Assembly: GCF_000485595.1 (NCBI RefSeq)
Contig: NW_014577409.1
Span: forward strand, 147,108 to 167,353
Direction of reading: 5' to 3'
DNA length: 20,246 nucleotides
DNA from: Priapulus caudatus
Lineage: Eukaryota; Priapulida; Priapulimorpha; Priapulimorphida; Priapulidae
The notes beneath the pieces are model-generated. The model had not been told where the DNA came from. It saw nothing but the letters and a program-made list of their open reading frames with translations, and did no database searches. Made by a program: the position numbers and the translations under genes. How positions within the stretch are numbered: position 1 is the stretch's first letter; the number at the start of each line of letters is the position of its first letter. Positions 1 through 9,542 of the stretch are shown piece by piece.

Positions 1-10
1 ACAGCACGTA

Positions 11-922
11 CTAGTTTTCCGACTGCCAGCTGCCCCAGCAGTCAGCGCTGCGATGTCCGTATTTGCCACAATTGTAGCAATGTCCGTCGAATCGGTCATT
101 GAATGGAGCTTGCTGTTGATTGGCAAGAGGGGAACCCCATGGTTGCGAAACTTGCCCAGACTTGCCTGGTTGCACTCGTTCATCATTCGAACCATCTCCA
201 TATCTCTGACCTTGCCTTTGACCACGACCTTGGCTCGGTCCATGGCAACTTCCTCGACTACCGCTTCCGCGGGTACGTCCACGGCTAGAGCTTTGGTTCC
301 TCATCAGGAGCTGTACTTGCTCACACAGCTTCTGGACGTCATCCCTCAGACTGGTGATTTCATGCGTTGCTGCGGCAGGAGAGGCAAACCCTTAATCCCG
401 CGAGACCTGGCAGATGGCTGGTTCCTGTGCGACAGGTTGAGGGGTCATAGCCTTCCTCACCTGTACATACTGTCCCGCCAATTTCACTGCCTGGCGTATC
501 GTGTCAGGGTTTTGGGTCAGGAGATGCAGCTGAAGCTGTGTATCTCCTACCCCCCTCATGAACTGCTCCTTTGCCATCGTGTTTCGATGTTGTTCTGGGA
601 AATCCTGGAATGCTGTCGCAGCCTTACGGAGAACCCGTAACTCAAAGGCGGTGATTGCCTCATCCGTTTCACGACCGAGAGTCATGAATTCCTGACGGCG
701 GATCAAGGCATAATAGTCAGCTTTCACAGTGACGCCCGAACGTGGGGCAGTTTTGATTTCCAAACAAAGGAATTCTGCCCGAATCAAAATCGGAGGAGCA
801 CTCGATCTCACACAGGTGATTTCTTGGAGGCCTCCATGTTCCATGCTATTCTTTGTGATGCTGGACGAGAAGCAAGAGAACGAGAGGGCGCGCGCCTTGC
901 ACATGCGGCAACACCGCGCCAC
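11..922 (-). pseudogene. Gag polyprotein of a Ty3-like retrotransposon, one in-frame stop
   Basis: Gag is the structural protein that packages element RNA into cytoplasmic particles. The segment 395-922 has the helical capsid-like pattern of metazoan Ty3 gags: a run around GRETDEAITAFELRVL followed by an EQFMRGV motif and a helix starting DTIRQAVKLAGQY. After an in-frame TAA at 392-394 the same frame continues through a short coiled segment and an Arg/Gly/Ser/Gln-rich linker into a CCHC zinc knuckle (C76, C79, H84, C89 of the 97-residue downstream ORF; nucleotides 38-79; spacing CX2CX4HX4C), which binds RNA. The true start is uncertain; the first ATG-containing part near 840-922 is poorly conserved in appearance. 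The stop makes this copy defective unless it is read through. Family assignment is from motif pattern only. Confidence 0.8.
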
Positions 923-969
923 CTTCCGACACTAGTCCGAAACTATGCCACCGTCACAGCTGCTTTGAG

Positions 970-1225
970 CATGAACTGAAGGAAAACACTCGCTCATTAG
1001 TAACTCGAGAAGGTTAGGTTCGAACTAAAGTTAGGACTAGGGTTAGGATTGGGGTTAGAGCCTACTCGAGTAGATACAATAAATAAGGGGGTTACCCACT
1101 ACCCTATACCCTACAACCCTAACCCTGTGTTTGCATTACATTATTATACACACTTGCTCGAGAGACTAGTGAGTGACTTCCATGAACTGAACGTTGCGAC
1201 CGACACAGGTAACCTTTCCGTTTAT
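970..1225 (-). other. Non-coding leader of the Ty3-like element, copy 1
   Basis: This non-coding stretch upstream of gag is shared with 7160-7460. It contains degenerate TTAGGG-like words in opposite orientations: GGTTAGG/AGGGTTAGG around 1014-1058 and CCCTAACCCTG around 1094-1126, which could pair as a loose hairpin. The last 91 bases (1135-1225) are identical to 7370-7460. A piece of the gag-proximal part (about 870-970) recurs in inverted orientation at 5499-5592. Confidence 0.6.
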
Positions 1226-2647
1226 GCGGGGCATAATAAAATGGTTATTATCACACAATGTTGAGCTGGCATTCCAGGCAAGCTTTGGTGGGATACAGAG
1301 GCTCTAGGATTTATTCATCCCCAATTGGCCTCTAATGATTTCTGCACATTCCGCAGTCGCTTGAGGAGGGATCATTATTAAAGTGATAGTCTCTTCTTAA
1401 TTGAACAGGCATCTATCATGCTATGAACTTCTGGATACTCAAGATGCAGTCAGAATCTCACCTGTCCATATGGGTGGTTACTGTGCTGGGTTGGAAATTG
1501 ATAATAAATCCTGCGTTCTGCACGCACATTCTTTTCATTCTCCAGGTCCAATCGAAGAGCTTTGGAGGCGTTTCTCTCATTTTCTTCGTACTGACATCAA
1601 TCTGGAAGGAAAGGGCCAGTGATGATAACTACAAATTATACTCCATCAACAATGCCTAGTACATCCTGAAGTCATTTTCATTCAAGGGCTACATTCATAG
1701 TCATCAATTATGCCAATCCCTGTATGTTTATTGTTAAGGTATGTTAAGGAGTGCACGTAAAATTGCATGCTAATTTGGCGTTGTTATTCCTAGAGAGTTA
1801 GCAGAGTACGAGAGTATTGGTCAGGTTTAATTTTTTCTGGACTTATATTTTCTCTATAATTCAGATATTACCAGATGCCATCCCATCTCATGTATTGATG
1901 GTATTTGGTACTGTCATAAAGGCCAAATTTAGGCGATCTTTATGATTGGTGGGTTGGTTCTATGGATGGATGGGTCTTTTTGGTTCTTGTGGATTCTTCT
2001 TGGTGATCGTCTGGATTTTACAAATTTCGTTTGCATTAGTAGAAACAAACATGCTAAATGGCAATGCATCGGCAAGTTTGTTTCATTGAGTTTTGTTTTT
2101 GCTACATTTTCAAACACACATCTTCACGTTGAACTCGTGTCGCTGAGAGCAACTTGACAATGTCGCTGTAAATAGAAAAAATAGTAAATCATAGTGAAGC
2201 ACCATACATATAGGATGAGGGAATTTTTTGCTGGACTTTATGGTGCGCGACCCCATATCCCATAGTGGTGTTTGGCAAAATTCCCACTTCTGACATTCTG
2301 TTATATACGCGCCTTGCAACCCATGAATTAATCTGTGGAGTTCAGCTAATTACTGCAGTATGTGTTGACTTTTCTCCCGAATCGGCATAGATCATTATGC
2401 TTTATGTAATATTTCTATTTTCTTCTATTTTTTTAAAGTTATTGCGATGGCTGACAATTTAGAGTATTAATAGTAGCAACATCTGTGTGAGTTGAAGGAA
2501 ATTTCCCACTGACAATCTCAGCACATTCAGCGCCCTCTATGAGCTATTCCTTTGGCTACGTTATCCAGCGAATGAAGAGTGGCAGAATATACCGAAACGA
2601 TTATTTGGGCTTCTTTCTATCCAAGCGAATGACGTTTTCCCATTGTT
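1226..2647. other. No recognisable gene; AT-rich intergenic DNA
   Basis: I see no assignable gene here. The plus strand has a 222-base open frame at 1401-1622 with protein-like composition (it contains SPVHMGGYCAGLEIDN), preceded by a reasonable splice acceptor (CTTCTTAATTGAACAG ending near 1408), and another short open stretch at 1265-1375 in a different frame. I do not recognise either, and no matching donor site is obvious. They may be remnants of an old element or chance ORFs. The remainder is low-complexity AT-rich sequence. Confidence 0.4.
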
Positions 2648-2722
2648 TCAATTGTTCCGGGCAATGTCAAACCCAATAATTTCTAAAGTTTGCTTGATCG
2701 CTTCTTCTTCTCTCTTGATTAT
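2648..2722 (-). CDS. Terminal coding exon following the OB-fold-like exon
   Basis: Downstream of the 3011-3238 exon on the minus strand lies a good acceptor (TTTTATTTTATTTTAG, AG at 2723-2724). It is followed, in the same phase, by 24 codons and a TGA at 2648-2650. The peptide begins IIKREEEAIKQTLEIIGF, a charged then hydrophobic C-terminal tail. The implied intron is 288 bases (2723-3010). In-phase joining of two exons with consensus boundaries is the main support. I see no canonical AATAAA just downstream, so the 3' end is undefined. No homologue is recalled with certainty. Confidence 0.55.
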   Translation of the reverse strand: MIKREEEAIKQTLEIIGFDIARNN

Positions 2723-3010
2723 CTAAAATAAAATAAAATATGTCAATATTAAGCGTACACTATAAAATCAGAGATTTCTGTTTGGCAGCACAAAAAACGG
2801 TGCTAGGCAAATGGTTAGACCAATTAAGTATGTCTAGGGTTACATGCATCGTATGGTTGTTATAAACTTGTGGAGTTCCATAACTATTAGTTGATAATCA
2901 CTTTACTAAGGTTAATTTGGATATGAAAACACAAAGAAATATATTGTTAAAGTCAGCTGAAATTCATTTTAGGTTATTACAGATCCCACTATTAACAGTA
3001 GTACCTGTAC

Positions 3011-3238
3011 CTCAATTTCTGTTTCTTGTGTACTTTGCACACTCCTTGACGACTGAAAAATGTCCACTTCGACATTTTTGATCTTCACATTCTCTCCCTC
3101 TTGGTCACAGGTGATCTGTTTCGAATCATTCCAAAGTTTTATGACGACATTGGTATCAGTCGAATCATCTGTAATGATGAGATCTTGGCTGTGCCATTCT
3201 TTTCCCGTCTTCATGTAACCAGATTTTACAGGCGATAC
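3011..3238 (-). CDS. Internal exon of a probable host gene, OB-fold-like domain
   Basis: This exon of exactly 76 codons is bounded by a splice acceptor (TTGCTAATTTCAG, AG at 3239-3240) and a donor (GAG/GTACAG, GT at 3009-3010), both in phase 0. The translation begins VSPVKSGYMKTGKEW and contains the alternating pattern of a small OB-fold: a strand with VVIKLWND, a QEGENVKIKNVEVD strand-turn-strand, and a terminal TQETEIE strand. Similar patterns occur in single-stranded nucleic-acid-binding domains of the RPA/POT1 type, so nucleic-acid binding is a reasonable inference but not shown. The reading frame is intact, unlike the surrounding TE remnants. It continues in phase into the exon at 2648-2722. 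Upstream exons at higher coordinates were not found before the repeat at 3600. Confidence 0.65.
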
Positions 3239-3599
3239 CTGAAATTAGCAATTTCACTAATAACGGGACTGTAATTTAACTTACACTATTTGTGAATTTA
3301 ATAGTGTAACAATTTTACTACACCATCAATTCATGGATAAAACTAATAATAGTGTGGTGCTAAATTCCTTTGGAAATTTAAAGAAATGAAGTGATGGTAT
3401 GGAGGGTTTCTCTCTTAGGAGAAATTCGACAACAGAGGTAATGCCCAGTTTTGGGGGGAAACGCATCATGGATTCAAAGGTATGCAGTAGGCACGAATGT
3501 GGATTCTGCAGACAGACGGGGGAGACAGGTAGAGGGGGTTCTAGGGTCTCCCCCAGCAAATTTTTAAAATTTGAATGTCACACTACATTGAGGCACCCC

Positions 3600-4165
3600 G
3601 AAAATAAAATCCCACTTTTTAGCTCATCTGACATAGTCAGATGCAGTTTGTAGAATCGCTTTAGCGTCCGGCGTCCGTCCGTGTGGTCCGTCTGTCCGTC
3701 AACAATTGGCCACAAATCTAAACGGCTCAACGTACGGTTTCGAAAGTCGGGACGTCGGGGGCTAATCCGAAAACGAGTTGGGATGTCGAAGCTGGGGGTC
3801 ACAGCTCAAAGGTCAGGAAGTGTAAAAAAGGGGGAACATTCCCTCCTTAACTTAAGGTATAAGGAGGAAATGCGGAATTGCGGCACAAATCTAAACGGCG
3901 CGACCTAGGCTCGTGATAGTCGGTGTATGGCACCATGGTAGGAAAAGCCATCACTGTGCCGAAATTAGGGGTCATAAGTCAATGGACACAGGGAAGATTT
4001 TAGACATTTTCTGAGGACATGGTCTGACCGACCGATTGGAAACTTTTTTGTTTCAGCGGTGACCTACCATTTTATGGCTTTATGAAAGGACCGAGAAATG
4101 TACTTTCTGCTGACATGCGAAGAGTAAGTGTCTGATAACCTTTTAACCCTCAAGAAGGGTTAAAC
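3600..4165. repeat. Dispersed repeat with CATCTGAC hairpin and CGTCCGTCCG tract
   Basis: The block opens with a perfect hairpin CATCTGAC-ATA-GTCAGATG (about 3625-3643), followed by a GCGTCCGTCCG/GTCCGTC-rich stretch and then two diverged copies of an internal unit. CACAAATCTAAACGG appears near 3710 and again near 3885, each followed by a GGGGTCA-type motif about 80 bases later (near 3792 and 3967). It ends with a 9-bp perfect hairpin TTTAACCCT/AGGGTTAAA (4142-4150 and 4156-4164). The organisation recalls abundant non-coding repeats of mollusc genomes (hairpin plus CCGTCCGTC tract). That is a resemblance from memory, not a database match. No protein is encoded. Confidence 0.5.
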
Positions 4166-5434
4166 ATGGATTTGTTTACTGTTAGAAAGAATTTGACTGC
4201 CGGGTTTGCTAGTAGAATCTATACATGCCTGGATGTATGAGCACAACCACATGGATGGAATGATGTTGTCGATAATGACACACGAGTATGCCGGCACGCA
4301 AAAAGAAACTTTGCTGTGAATTTCATTAACATTTTCCATGTACATAGTCAGAAGCACGTCGTCATCTATTTATTTTTGGATGACACTATTTTGACAACAG
4401 CGGGTAAATACAGGAACATTTTCATAACAGCGTTGTTAAATTTGATAACGGTGGTGTGCCACAGTGCCTCCTATGTAGAAGAACCCGTATAAATTTTAAT
4501 CATCAAACCCTCCTTAAAGAAATACATCAGACTATTGGGATACTATACACTGTCTCAAACATCAAACATAAAATCAAAATAAATATGAAGTATATACGAA
4601 CGGTTTAGACTTTCCTTCAATGGAAAACACGTCGACTCTGTTGTGACGCTATATATCTGCGAAATAGGACATTACTAGCTCATAGAATCCATCCAGTATG
4701 TGGCTTAGGTACTTCAAATTTTTCACCACGAAATGCCTAGGAATAAGATACAATAATAAAAATTTACATTTACGGTACCTTAATGTTTATAGTAATGAAA
4801 TTATCACTTATTTACTGCCAGTGATAACACATTCAAATTAATTTTGGAATTTTTATTTTAAGTGTGAATCGTCAAACAGCCTCTAACGGAACTTCTCTTT
4901 TAATTGCATACAATAGGCCTAGTGCTTCGTATGACTTAATGAATCATTTCATAGAAATGATAGAAATGGCTGAGATCTTGGATAGGCCACATATTATACG
5001 ACTTGAAATTCATAAGATATATATAAATACATTGATTCACATTAAAATTGTGATTTTACACATATTTAAAAGTGCGAACTTGTTCATTCTTGAAGACTTT
5101 ACGCTCACAAATCTGTAATTCTCGTGATACTACATGACATAAGTAAACATCATCACTTATTATAACTGGATTGTTGAGTACGAAAACCTGTATTGAACAC
5201 ATTTTGACGAAAATTACAGTAACTTGCAAACAAACTTTCACACGTTAACCAACATCATGAATATATTCCGCAGTTTGTAAAAGTAAAAGTAAAAACAAAA
5301 GCAAAACTACCCTGGTAGAACACGTCATGATCACGTAGTTTACAAACCTCTACGTTTACTAGTTCCCCCTGACTTGAATATATACGTTTATTCAAAAGGG
5401 TGGACCAGGCATATCTTTCCATTACAGAGTATCC
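4166..5434. other. AT-rich DNA with no recognisable gene
   Basis: I see no credible coding exon, RNA gene or transposon domain. Open frames are short and have the composition of chance AT-rich ORFs. A short AAAAGT-type simple run lies near 5278-5305. Confidence 0.5.
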
Positions 5435-5458
5435 GCGTGACGTCAGTCTACGTCACGC
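5435..5458. promoter_or_regulatory. GCGTGACGT inverted repeat containing a CRE-like TGACGTCA
   Basis: Nine-base perfect arms (5435-5443 and 5450-5458) flank a 6-base spacer. The left arm plus spacer contains the full palindrome TGACGTCA (5438-5445), the CREB/ATF consensus, and the right arm holds the half site CGTCA. It sits about 40 bases before the inverted leader fragment at 5499, so it could belong to an LTR or enhancer. Function is inferred from the motif only. Confidence 0.3.
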
Positions 5459-5498
5459 ACGAACTCCACTATCTCCAGAAACGTTGCTTAACACATTG

Positions 5499-5592
5499 GC
5501 TGTGTGACGGTGGCATAGTTGTCGACTGTAGTGTCAGGAAGGTGCGCGTGTTGCCCGCATGTGCGATGGTGCTCGCCTCTGCGTTCTCTTCT
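5499..5592 (+). repeat. Inverted copy of the Ty3-like element's gag-proximal leader
   Basis: Plus-strand GTGACGGTGGCATAGTT, followed by GTGTC-GGAAGG-, TTGC(C)CGCATGTGC- and CGTTCTCTTCTT-like words, matches the minus strand of the leader/gag start at about 870-970 in copy 1 and 7085-7185 in copy 2. By eye it is roughly 80 percent identical, and several differences are single inserted bases. Its orientation is opposite to the gag/protease remnant that follows at 5740-7150, so this end of the second copy is an inverted arrangement. Confidence 0.55.
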
Positions 5593-5739
5593 TAGGCAGG
5601 GATCTGATGCCGAATACTCATCCGTGCACCGCACGGTTTTTTTGTGCAGCAGTCGTTTGGCGAACAGCTGGAATTTGGATACACGCACGGTGACACGAGC
5701 GACCGTTTCCGCGGTGACTGCTAACGGCATATTCCATCA

Positions 5740-7150
5740 TTGAAGTCCAGCAGCTCCAAAATGACTGGACTGTCGATGCCTCTGCATTATCCGGAAAGGA
5801 TACTGCCAAACTCAACGAGTCCTAGTCTCGCACGGTGGCTTGGTCCGCGGCCTCCAAGGCAAGCAACAACCTGTTCTCCCAGACACCGAAACGATATTTG
5901 TTGGTTCTTCAGACACGTTCCGTCTTTACCCTGCCGTGAGCAACAAATCGCCATGACATCTCGCGATCAGCCGAACATCCGCCCAGTGTCAAAACAACAA
6001 TGGTATCTCCTGATGTAGCCCCACGTTTCGATCAGGACCTTGGAAAATCATTGCAGTCTTCTTCCTTCGCTCTTCTTGGCTCGCAAGAGCGACGCCCGTC
6101 ATCCACAGCACGTACTAGTTTTCCGCACTGCCAGAGGTACGCCCAGCAGTCAGCCGCTGCGATGTCCATATTTTGCGGCCCAATTGTAACAAATGTTCCG
6201 TCGGAATCGGTCATTGAATGGAGCTTGCCTGTGTTATTGGCAAGAGGGAACCCATAGCGTTGCCGAACTTGCCGCAGACTTGCCTGGTTGCCCACTCGCG
6301 TTCATCATTGCAACCCCATCTCCATATCTCTGGACTTGCCTTTCGGACCACGACCGTTGGCTCGCGTCCATTGGCGACTCTCCTGCGACTGCCGCTCGCA
6401 GGGTACGTCCACGCGCTAGCAGTTTTGGGTTCCTCATCAGAGAGCCTGTTACTGTGCTCAACACAGCTTCTGCGACGCGTCATCCGGCTCAGCACATGGT
6501 GATTTCATGCGTGTGCTGCGGCAGCGAGAGGCAAACCTTAATCCCGCGCAGACCCTGAGCAGATCGGCTGGTGCTCGTGCGACGAGGTTGATGGCGTCAT
6601 AGCCTCCTCACCTGTACTACTAGTCGCGCCAATTTCACGACGGGCCTGGCGTAAAGTCGGCTCGAGGGTTTTTCGGTCAGGGTGGAGAGCTTGGCAGGCT
6701 GAGTTGGTATTCCTAGCCCCCTCATGAACTGGCTCCTTTGCCATCGTGTTGTACGATGTGGGTGTTCTGGGGAAATCCTCGAATGCTTGTCGCCAGGCCT
6801 TACGGAGAACCCGTAACCTCAAAGGCGGTTGGATTGCCCTCAAATCCCGTGTTTTTGTGCACGACCGAGAGTCCATGAATTCCTGACGGCGCGATCAAGC
6901 ATAGACTAGTCAGCGTTTCACAGCTGACGCCCGAACGTGCGGCCATGTTTTGATTTCCAAACACAAGAAATTCCTGCCCGAATCCAAATCGGAGGACACT
7001 CGAATCTTCACACAGGTGACTTTGCTTGGAGGCGCGCCATGTTTCCGGCATCTATTCTTGTGATGCTGGACGCAGAAGCAAGGAGAACGAAGGGCGCGCG
7101 CCTTGCACATGCGGCCAACATCGCGCCAGCCGTTCCGCACACTAGGTCAG
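5740..7150 (-). pseudogene. Gag and protease of the Ty3-like element, copy 2, heavily frameshifted
   Basis: Positions 6105-7460 align over their whole length with 1-1225 but are 131 bases longer. The gag region is recognisable (a degraded knuckle near 6110-6190, capsid segment about 6500-6900) but broken into many short frames by one-base insertions. Left of 6105 the sequence extends beyond copy 1 into a retropepsin-like domain. In shifting frames the minus strand shows a DTG active-site motif (codons near 5982-5990) followed by an RLI-type strand, and later a PVIL-type motif near 5748-5768 like the C-terminal strand of Ty3 proteases. This is the usual gag-PR order. No RT is present. The density of one-base insertions suggests sequence error at least as much as biological decay. 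Confidence 0.6.
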
Positions 7151-7159
7151 AAACTATGG

Positions 7160-7460
7160 CCACCGTCACATGCTGCTTTGAGCTATGAACTGAGGGAAAA
7201 TCACTCCGCTCATTAGCTAGACTGCGAGAAGTTAGGTTCAACTAAAGTTTAGGACTAGGGATTAGGATTGGGCTGGTTAAGAGCCTTGACTCCTGAGTAG
7301 AATGACAATAAATAAGGGGGTTACCACTACCCTATACTCCATACAATCCCTAACGCGCCTGTGTTTGCCATTACATTATTATACACACTTGCTCGAGAGA
7401 CTAGTGAGTGACTTCCATGAACTGAACGTTGCGACCGACACAGGTAACCTTTCCGTTTAT
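7160..7460 (-). other. Leader of the Ty3-like element, copy 2
   Basis: This is homologous to 970-1225. From 7160 to about 7369 it differs by many inserted single bases. From 7370 to 7460 it is identical to 1135-1225 over 91 bases. After 7460 the two copies diverge completely. Confidence 0.65.
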
Positions 7461-7532
7461 TTGCCTATTAGCGTAATTATTATTATGGTACTGACTACTG
7501 CTGCAGCAGTCCTATGTTACGTACTAGCGTAT

Positions 7533-7580
7533 AGGCACTAGCACGCACCTGAAAAAAGGCACTAGCACGCACCTGAAAAA
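7533..7580. repeat. Two tandem copies of a 24-bp unit
   Basis: The unit AGGCACTAGCACGCACCTGA plus four A is present twice without mismatch (7533-7556, 7557-7580). It lies between the Ty3-like copy 2 and the BEL/Pao coding region and may be part of the BEL/Pao 3' LTR, since LTR U3 regions often hold short tandem repeats. This placement is an inference. Confidence 0.7.
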
Positions 7581-7678
7581 ATTGTTCCGTGGGAGGAAAG
7601 TAGACGTGCAACTTATACTAGTTTTACCACGGTGCGAAATTAACATTGTGGCGGGGCAGCCCAGACCTACCGGGTGTG

Positions 7679-7689
7679 CCTATATAAGG
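7679..7689. promoter_or_regulatory. Palindromic TATA-like element CCTATATAAGG
   Basis: The 11-base sequence is a perfect palindrome and therefore reads as a TATA box on both strands. It lies downstream of the BEL/Pao pol remnant, where the 3' LTR would be expected on the minus strand. An inverted pair AATTGTC/GACAATT lies nearby (7716-7722 and 7733-7739). No matching 5' LTR was found near 10900-11230, so the LTR assignment is not proven. Confidence 0.25.
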
Positions 7690-7939
7690 TTCTACTCTCG
7701 ATACACCGGCTCCCTAATTGTCAACCGACAATGACAATTACCACCTACATGTATAACAACATCATAATAAACACAACTCCAACTTGTACGGTTTTCAACT
7801 CCGAAGACAGAACATGAAACCCCCAGTGTCCTAGGACTTGAAACAGAGTATAGTCCTTCTCCACAGTAGATAACTCTAGTCTGATCTGGGCTCCTCCAAC
7901 TGATGGAAGACGAACGGACTGTTCATACCGTCTAGCCAA

Positions 7940-9280
7940 TTAGTCCGCCTCCAGGATTACACACAACTTCGTAATCGGGCGCACATATGTGGCATTCACA
8001 ACTCGTACTCTAACAACGCGCACTAGTCCCTTTCTGCCCTCGACAACCTCGGTAACCCGACCCAAAGGCCACCGGTTCCTTGCCATGCTACTGTCCGCTA
8101 CTAACACAACGTCGCCAACATACACATTACGTTCCTCCTCTTGCCATTTCTGACGTTCCTGCAGTTACTGCAAGTATGCTGTGCTCCATCGACGCCAGAA
8201 CATGTTAGCCAGGTGTTGTACCTGACGCCACCTTCGTTTTACGTAGTTGTCCTCCTTAACGAGCAGACCGGGTGGTAGTGATTGGCCGGACGACAGCTTT
8301 AGCAAGTGGTTCGGAGTTAAGGCGGGAGAATCCACTGCGTCAGCGGAAACCCGCGTAATAGGTCTACCATTCAGGATAGACTCGACCTCGCAGAAAAGGG
8401 TGTGTAGCCCCTCGTCAGTTAGACTGATCACCTGCTCCTTCATAACGCCGTGAAGGGCCTTACGAATAGAGCAGATCATACGCTCCCATGCGCCATCGTG
8501 ATGTGAAGCAGTGGGACAGTTGAACTCCCAGTCCATTCCCTGCTGTAGTAACGTTGAACCAATCTTGGATGTGTTCCACCTTTTGATCTCTTGCATCTCC
8601 TTGCAAGAGCCAACCAGGTTCGAACCGTCGTCCGATCTCAACTTCCGGACTGCTTTCCTAGCAGCAAAACGTACTGCGTTAACACACGAATCCGTTGTGA
8701 GGCTATCCGATACCTCAATGTGAACAGCACGGCTTGAAAAACAAGTGAAGATAACTCCATAGTGCTTGTGGACACTTCTCCCGATCTTAACGCTAAAGGG
8801 TCCAAAGTAGTCTACTCCAGACTGATGAAACGGCGGCTTGTCCATCTCAAGACGCTGCTTGGGCAGATCTGCCATCTTCTGGACTTGCAGTGCAGCGCGA
8901 TAACGACGACATATCGTGCACTTGTGAATGATACTCCTGATCAGTAGACCAGCTCGGGGTAGCCAATATTTTTGTCTCAGTCGGTTGAGTGTACTGTTAG
9001 AACCAAGGTGACCGACACTTTGATGGGTATCTAGAACCACAAGTCTGGTCACTGGCGAGTCCTTGGGTAGCAGTAGAGGGTGCTTCACTTCGACGGGAAG
9101 TTTGGCCCGGCTGAGTTGTCCTCCAACACGCAGCAATCTGGCTTTGTCTCTGAACGGATCCAGACGCTGTATCGACCCAAGGCGCTTACCACTGTCTGGG
9201 AAGTGCTTGTCCTGTAGATACCTCACTACCGCTAGTTCGGCCTGCTCCAACTCTGGGGTAAGTATCGGCGACTCCTTCAC
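7940..9280 (-). pseudogene. BEL/Pao integrase and pol C-terminal domain, one in-frame stop
   Basis: Integrase inserts the element cDNA into host DNA. The 371-residue open stretch shows the HHCC zinc-binding motif (H86, H91, C121, C124) and a DDE core: D157 in GVDYFG, D217/D218 in RSDDGSN, and E267 in WERMI. It continues into an NGRPIT motif and a tail rich in Trp/Arg. A TAA at 8165-8167 interrupts the frame. Immediately after it, in the same frame, comes the pol C-terminal domain typical of BEL/Pao (DUF5641 type: QERQKWQ, then GDVVLVADSS, WPLGRV, and TYVRPITKLC), ending at a TAA at 7940-7942. The second acidic motif reads DDG where most relatives have DNG. The first open codon at 9280 is not a natural start, because this is the interior of a polyprotein. 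Confidence 0.9.
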
Positions 9281-9542
9281 CGGAACGGCGACCAGGTCTC
9301 CACTAGGAAGATGGCGGCTTCTGCAGCTTCTTTATGCTCGGATTATCCATGCGACTGCTTTCTTCATCTGCATCCATTTTGAGAATCTTGCTAACATCTC
9401 GTCTACATGTACAGTCTCGTCCCTTTCCTTAGCAGTGGCAGCCAAGCTGAAGTGTTTGTCTAAGAGCTCGTCCACTGCAGGACAGCTACCAACACCGGGG
9501 CCATCATCGGGTGTGACTAGAGCAGCATGCGTCTACCTGACC
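9281..9542 (-). pseudogene. BEL/Pao pol linker between RNase H and integrase, frameshifted
   Basis: Translation in shifting frames gives a proline-rich WP..LP..DPEVR-like piece followed by a helical stretch containing FSKWMQMKKAVAWIIR, both usual between RNase H and integrase in BEL/Pao. Stops and shifts occur near 9535 and 9330. The adjacent run of C and A homopolymers at 9586-9616 is a likely frameshift site. Confidence 0.6.

Larger units (their letters stand above)
1..1225 (-). mobile_element. Ty3/gypsy-like LTR element, copy 1 (gag and leader; cut by window start)
   Basis: This minus-strand fragment holds, from high to low coordinates, a non-coding leader (about 970-1225), a gag coding region and the gag zinc knuckle. 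Its right edge is defined because positions 1-1225 align with 6105-7460 and similarity stops abruptly at 1225/7460. The protease and later pol domains would lie left of position 1, outside the window. I could not identify an LTR, a primer-binding site or a target duplication at the right edge, so 1225 may be a truncation point rather than the true end of the element. Confidence 0.75.

Noticed and set aside
53-640. 195-codon plus-strand open frame
   Set aside because: It is the antisense of the gag coding region, which has clear capsid and zinc-knuckle motifs on the minus strand.
1029-1126. Interstitial telomere
   Set aside because: The repeats are degenerate and opposed, and recur in the second element copy, so they belong to the retroelement leader.
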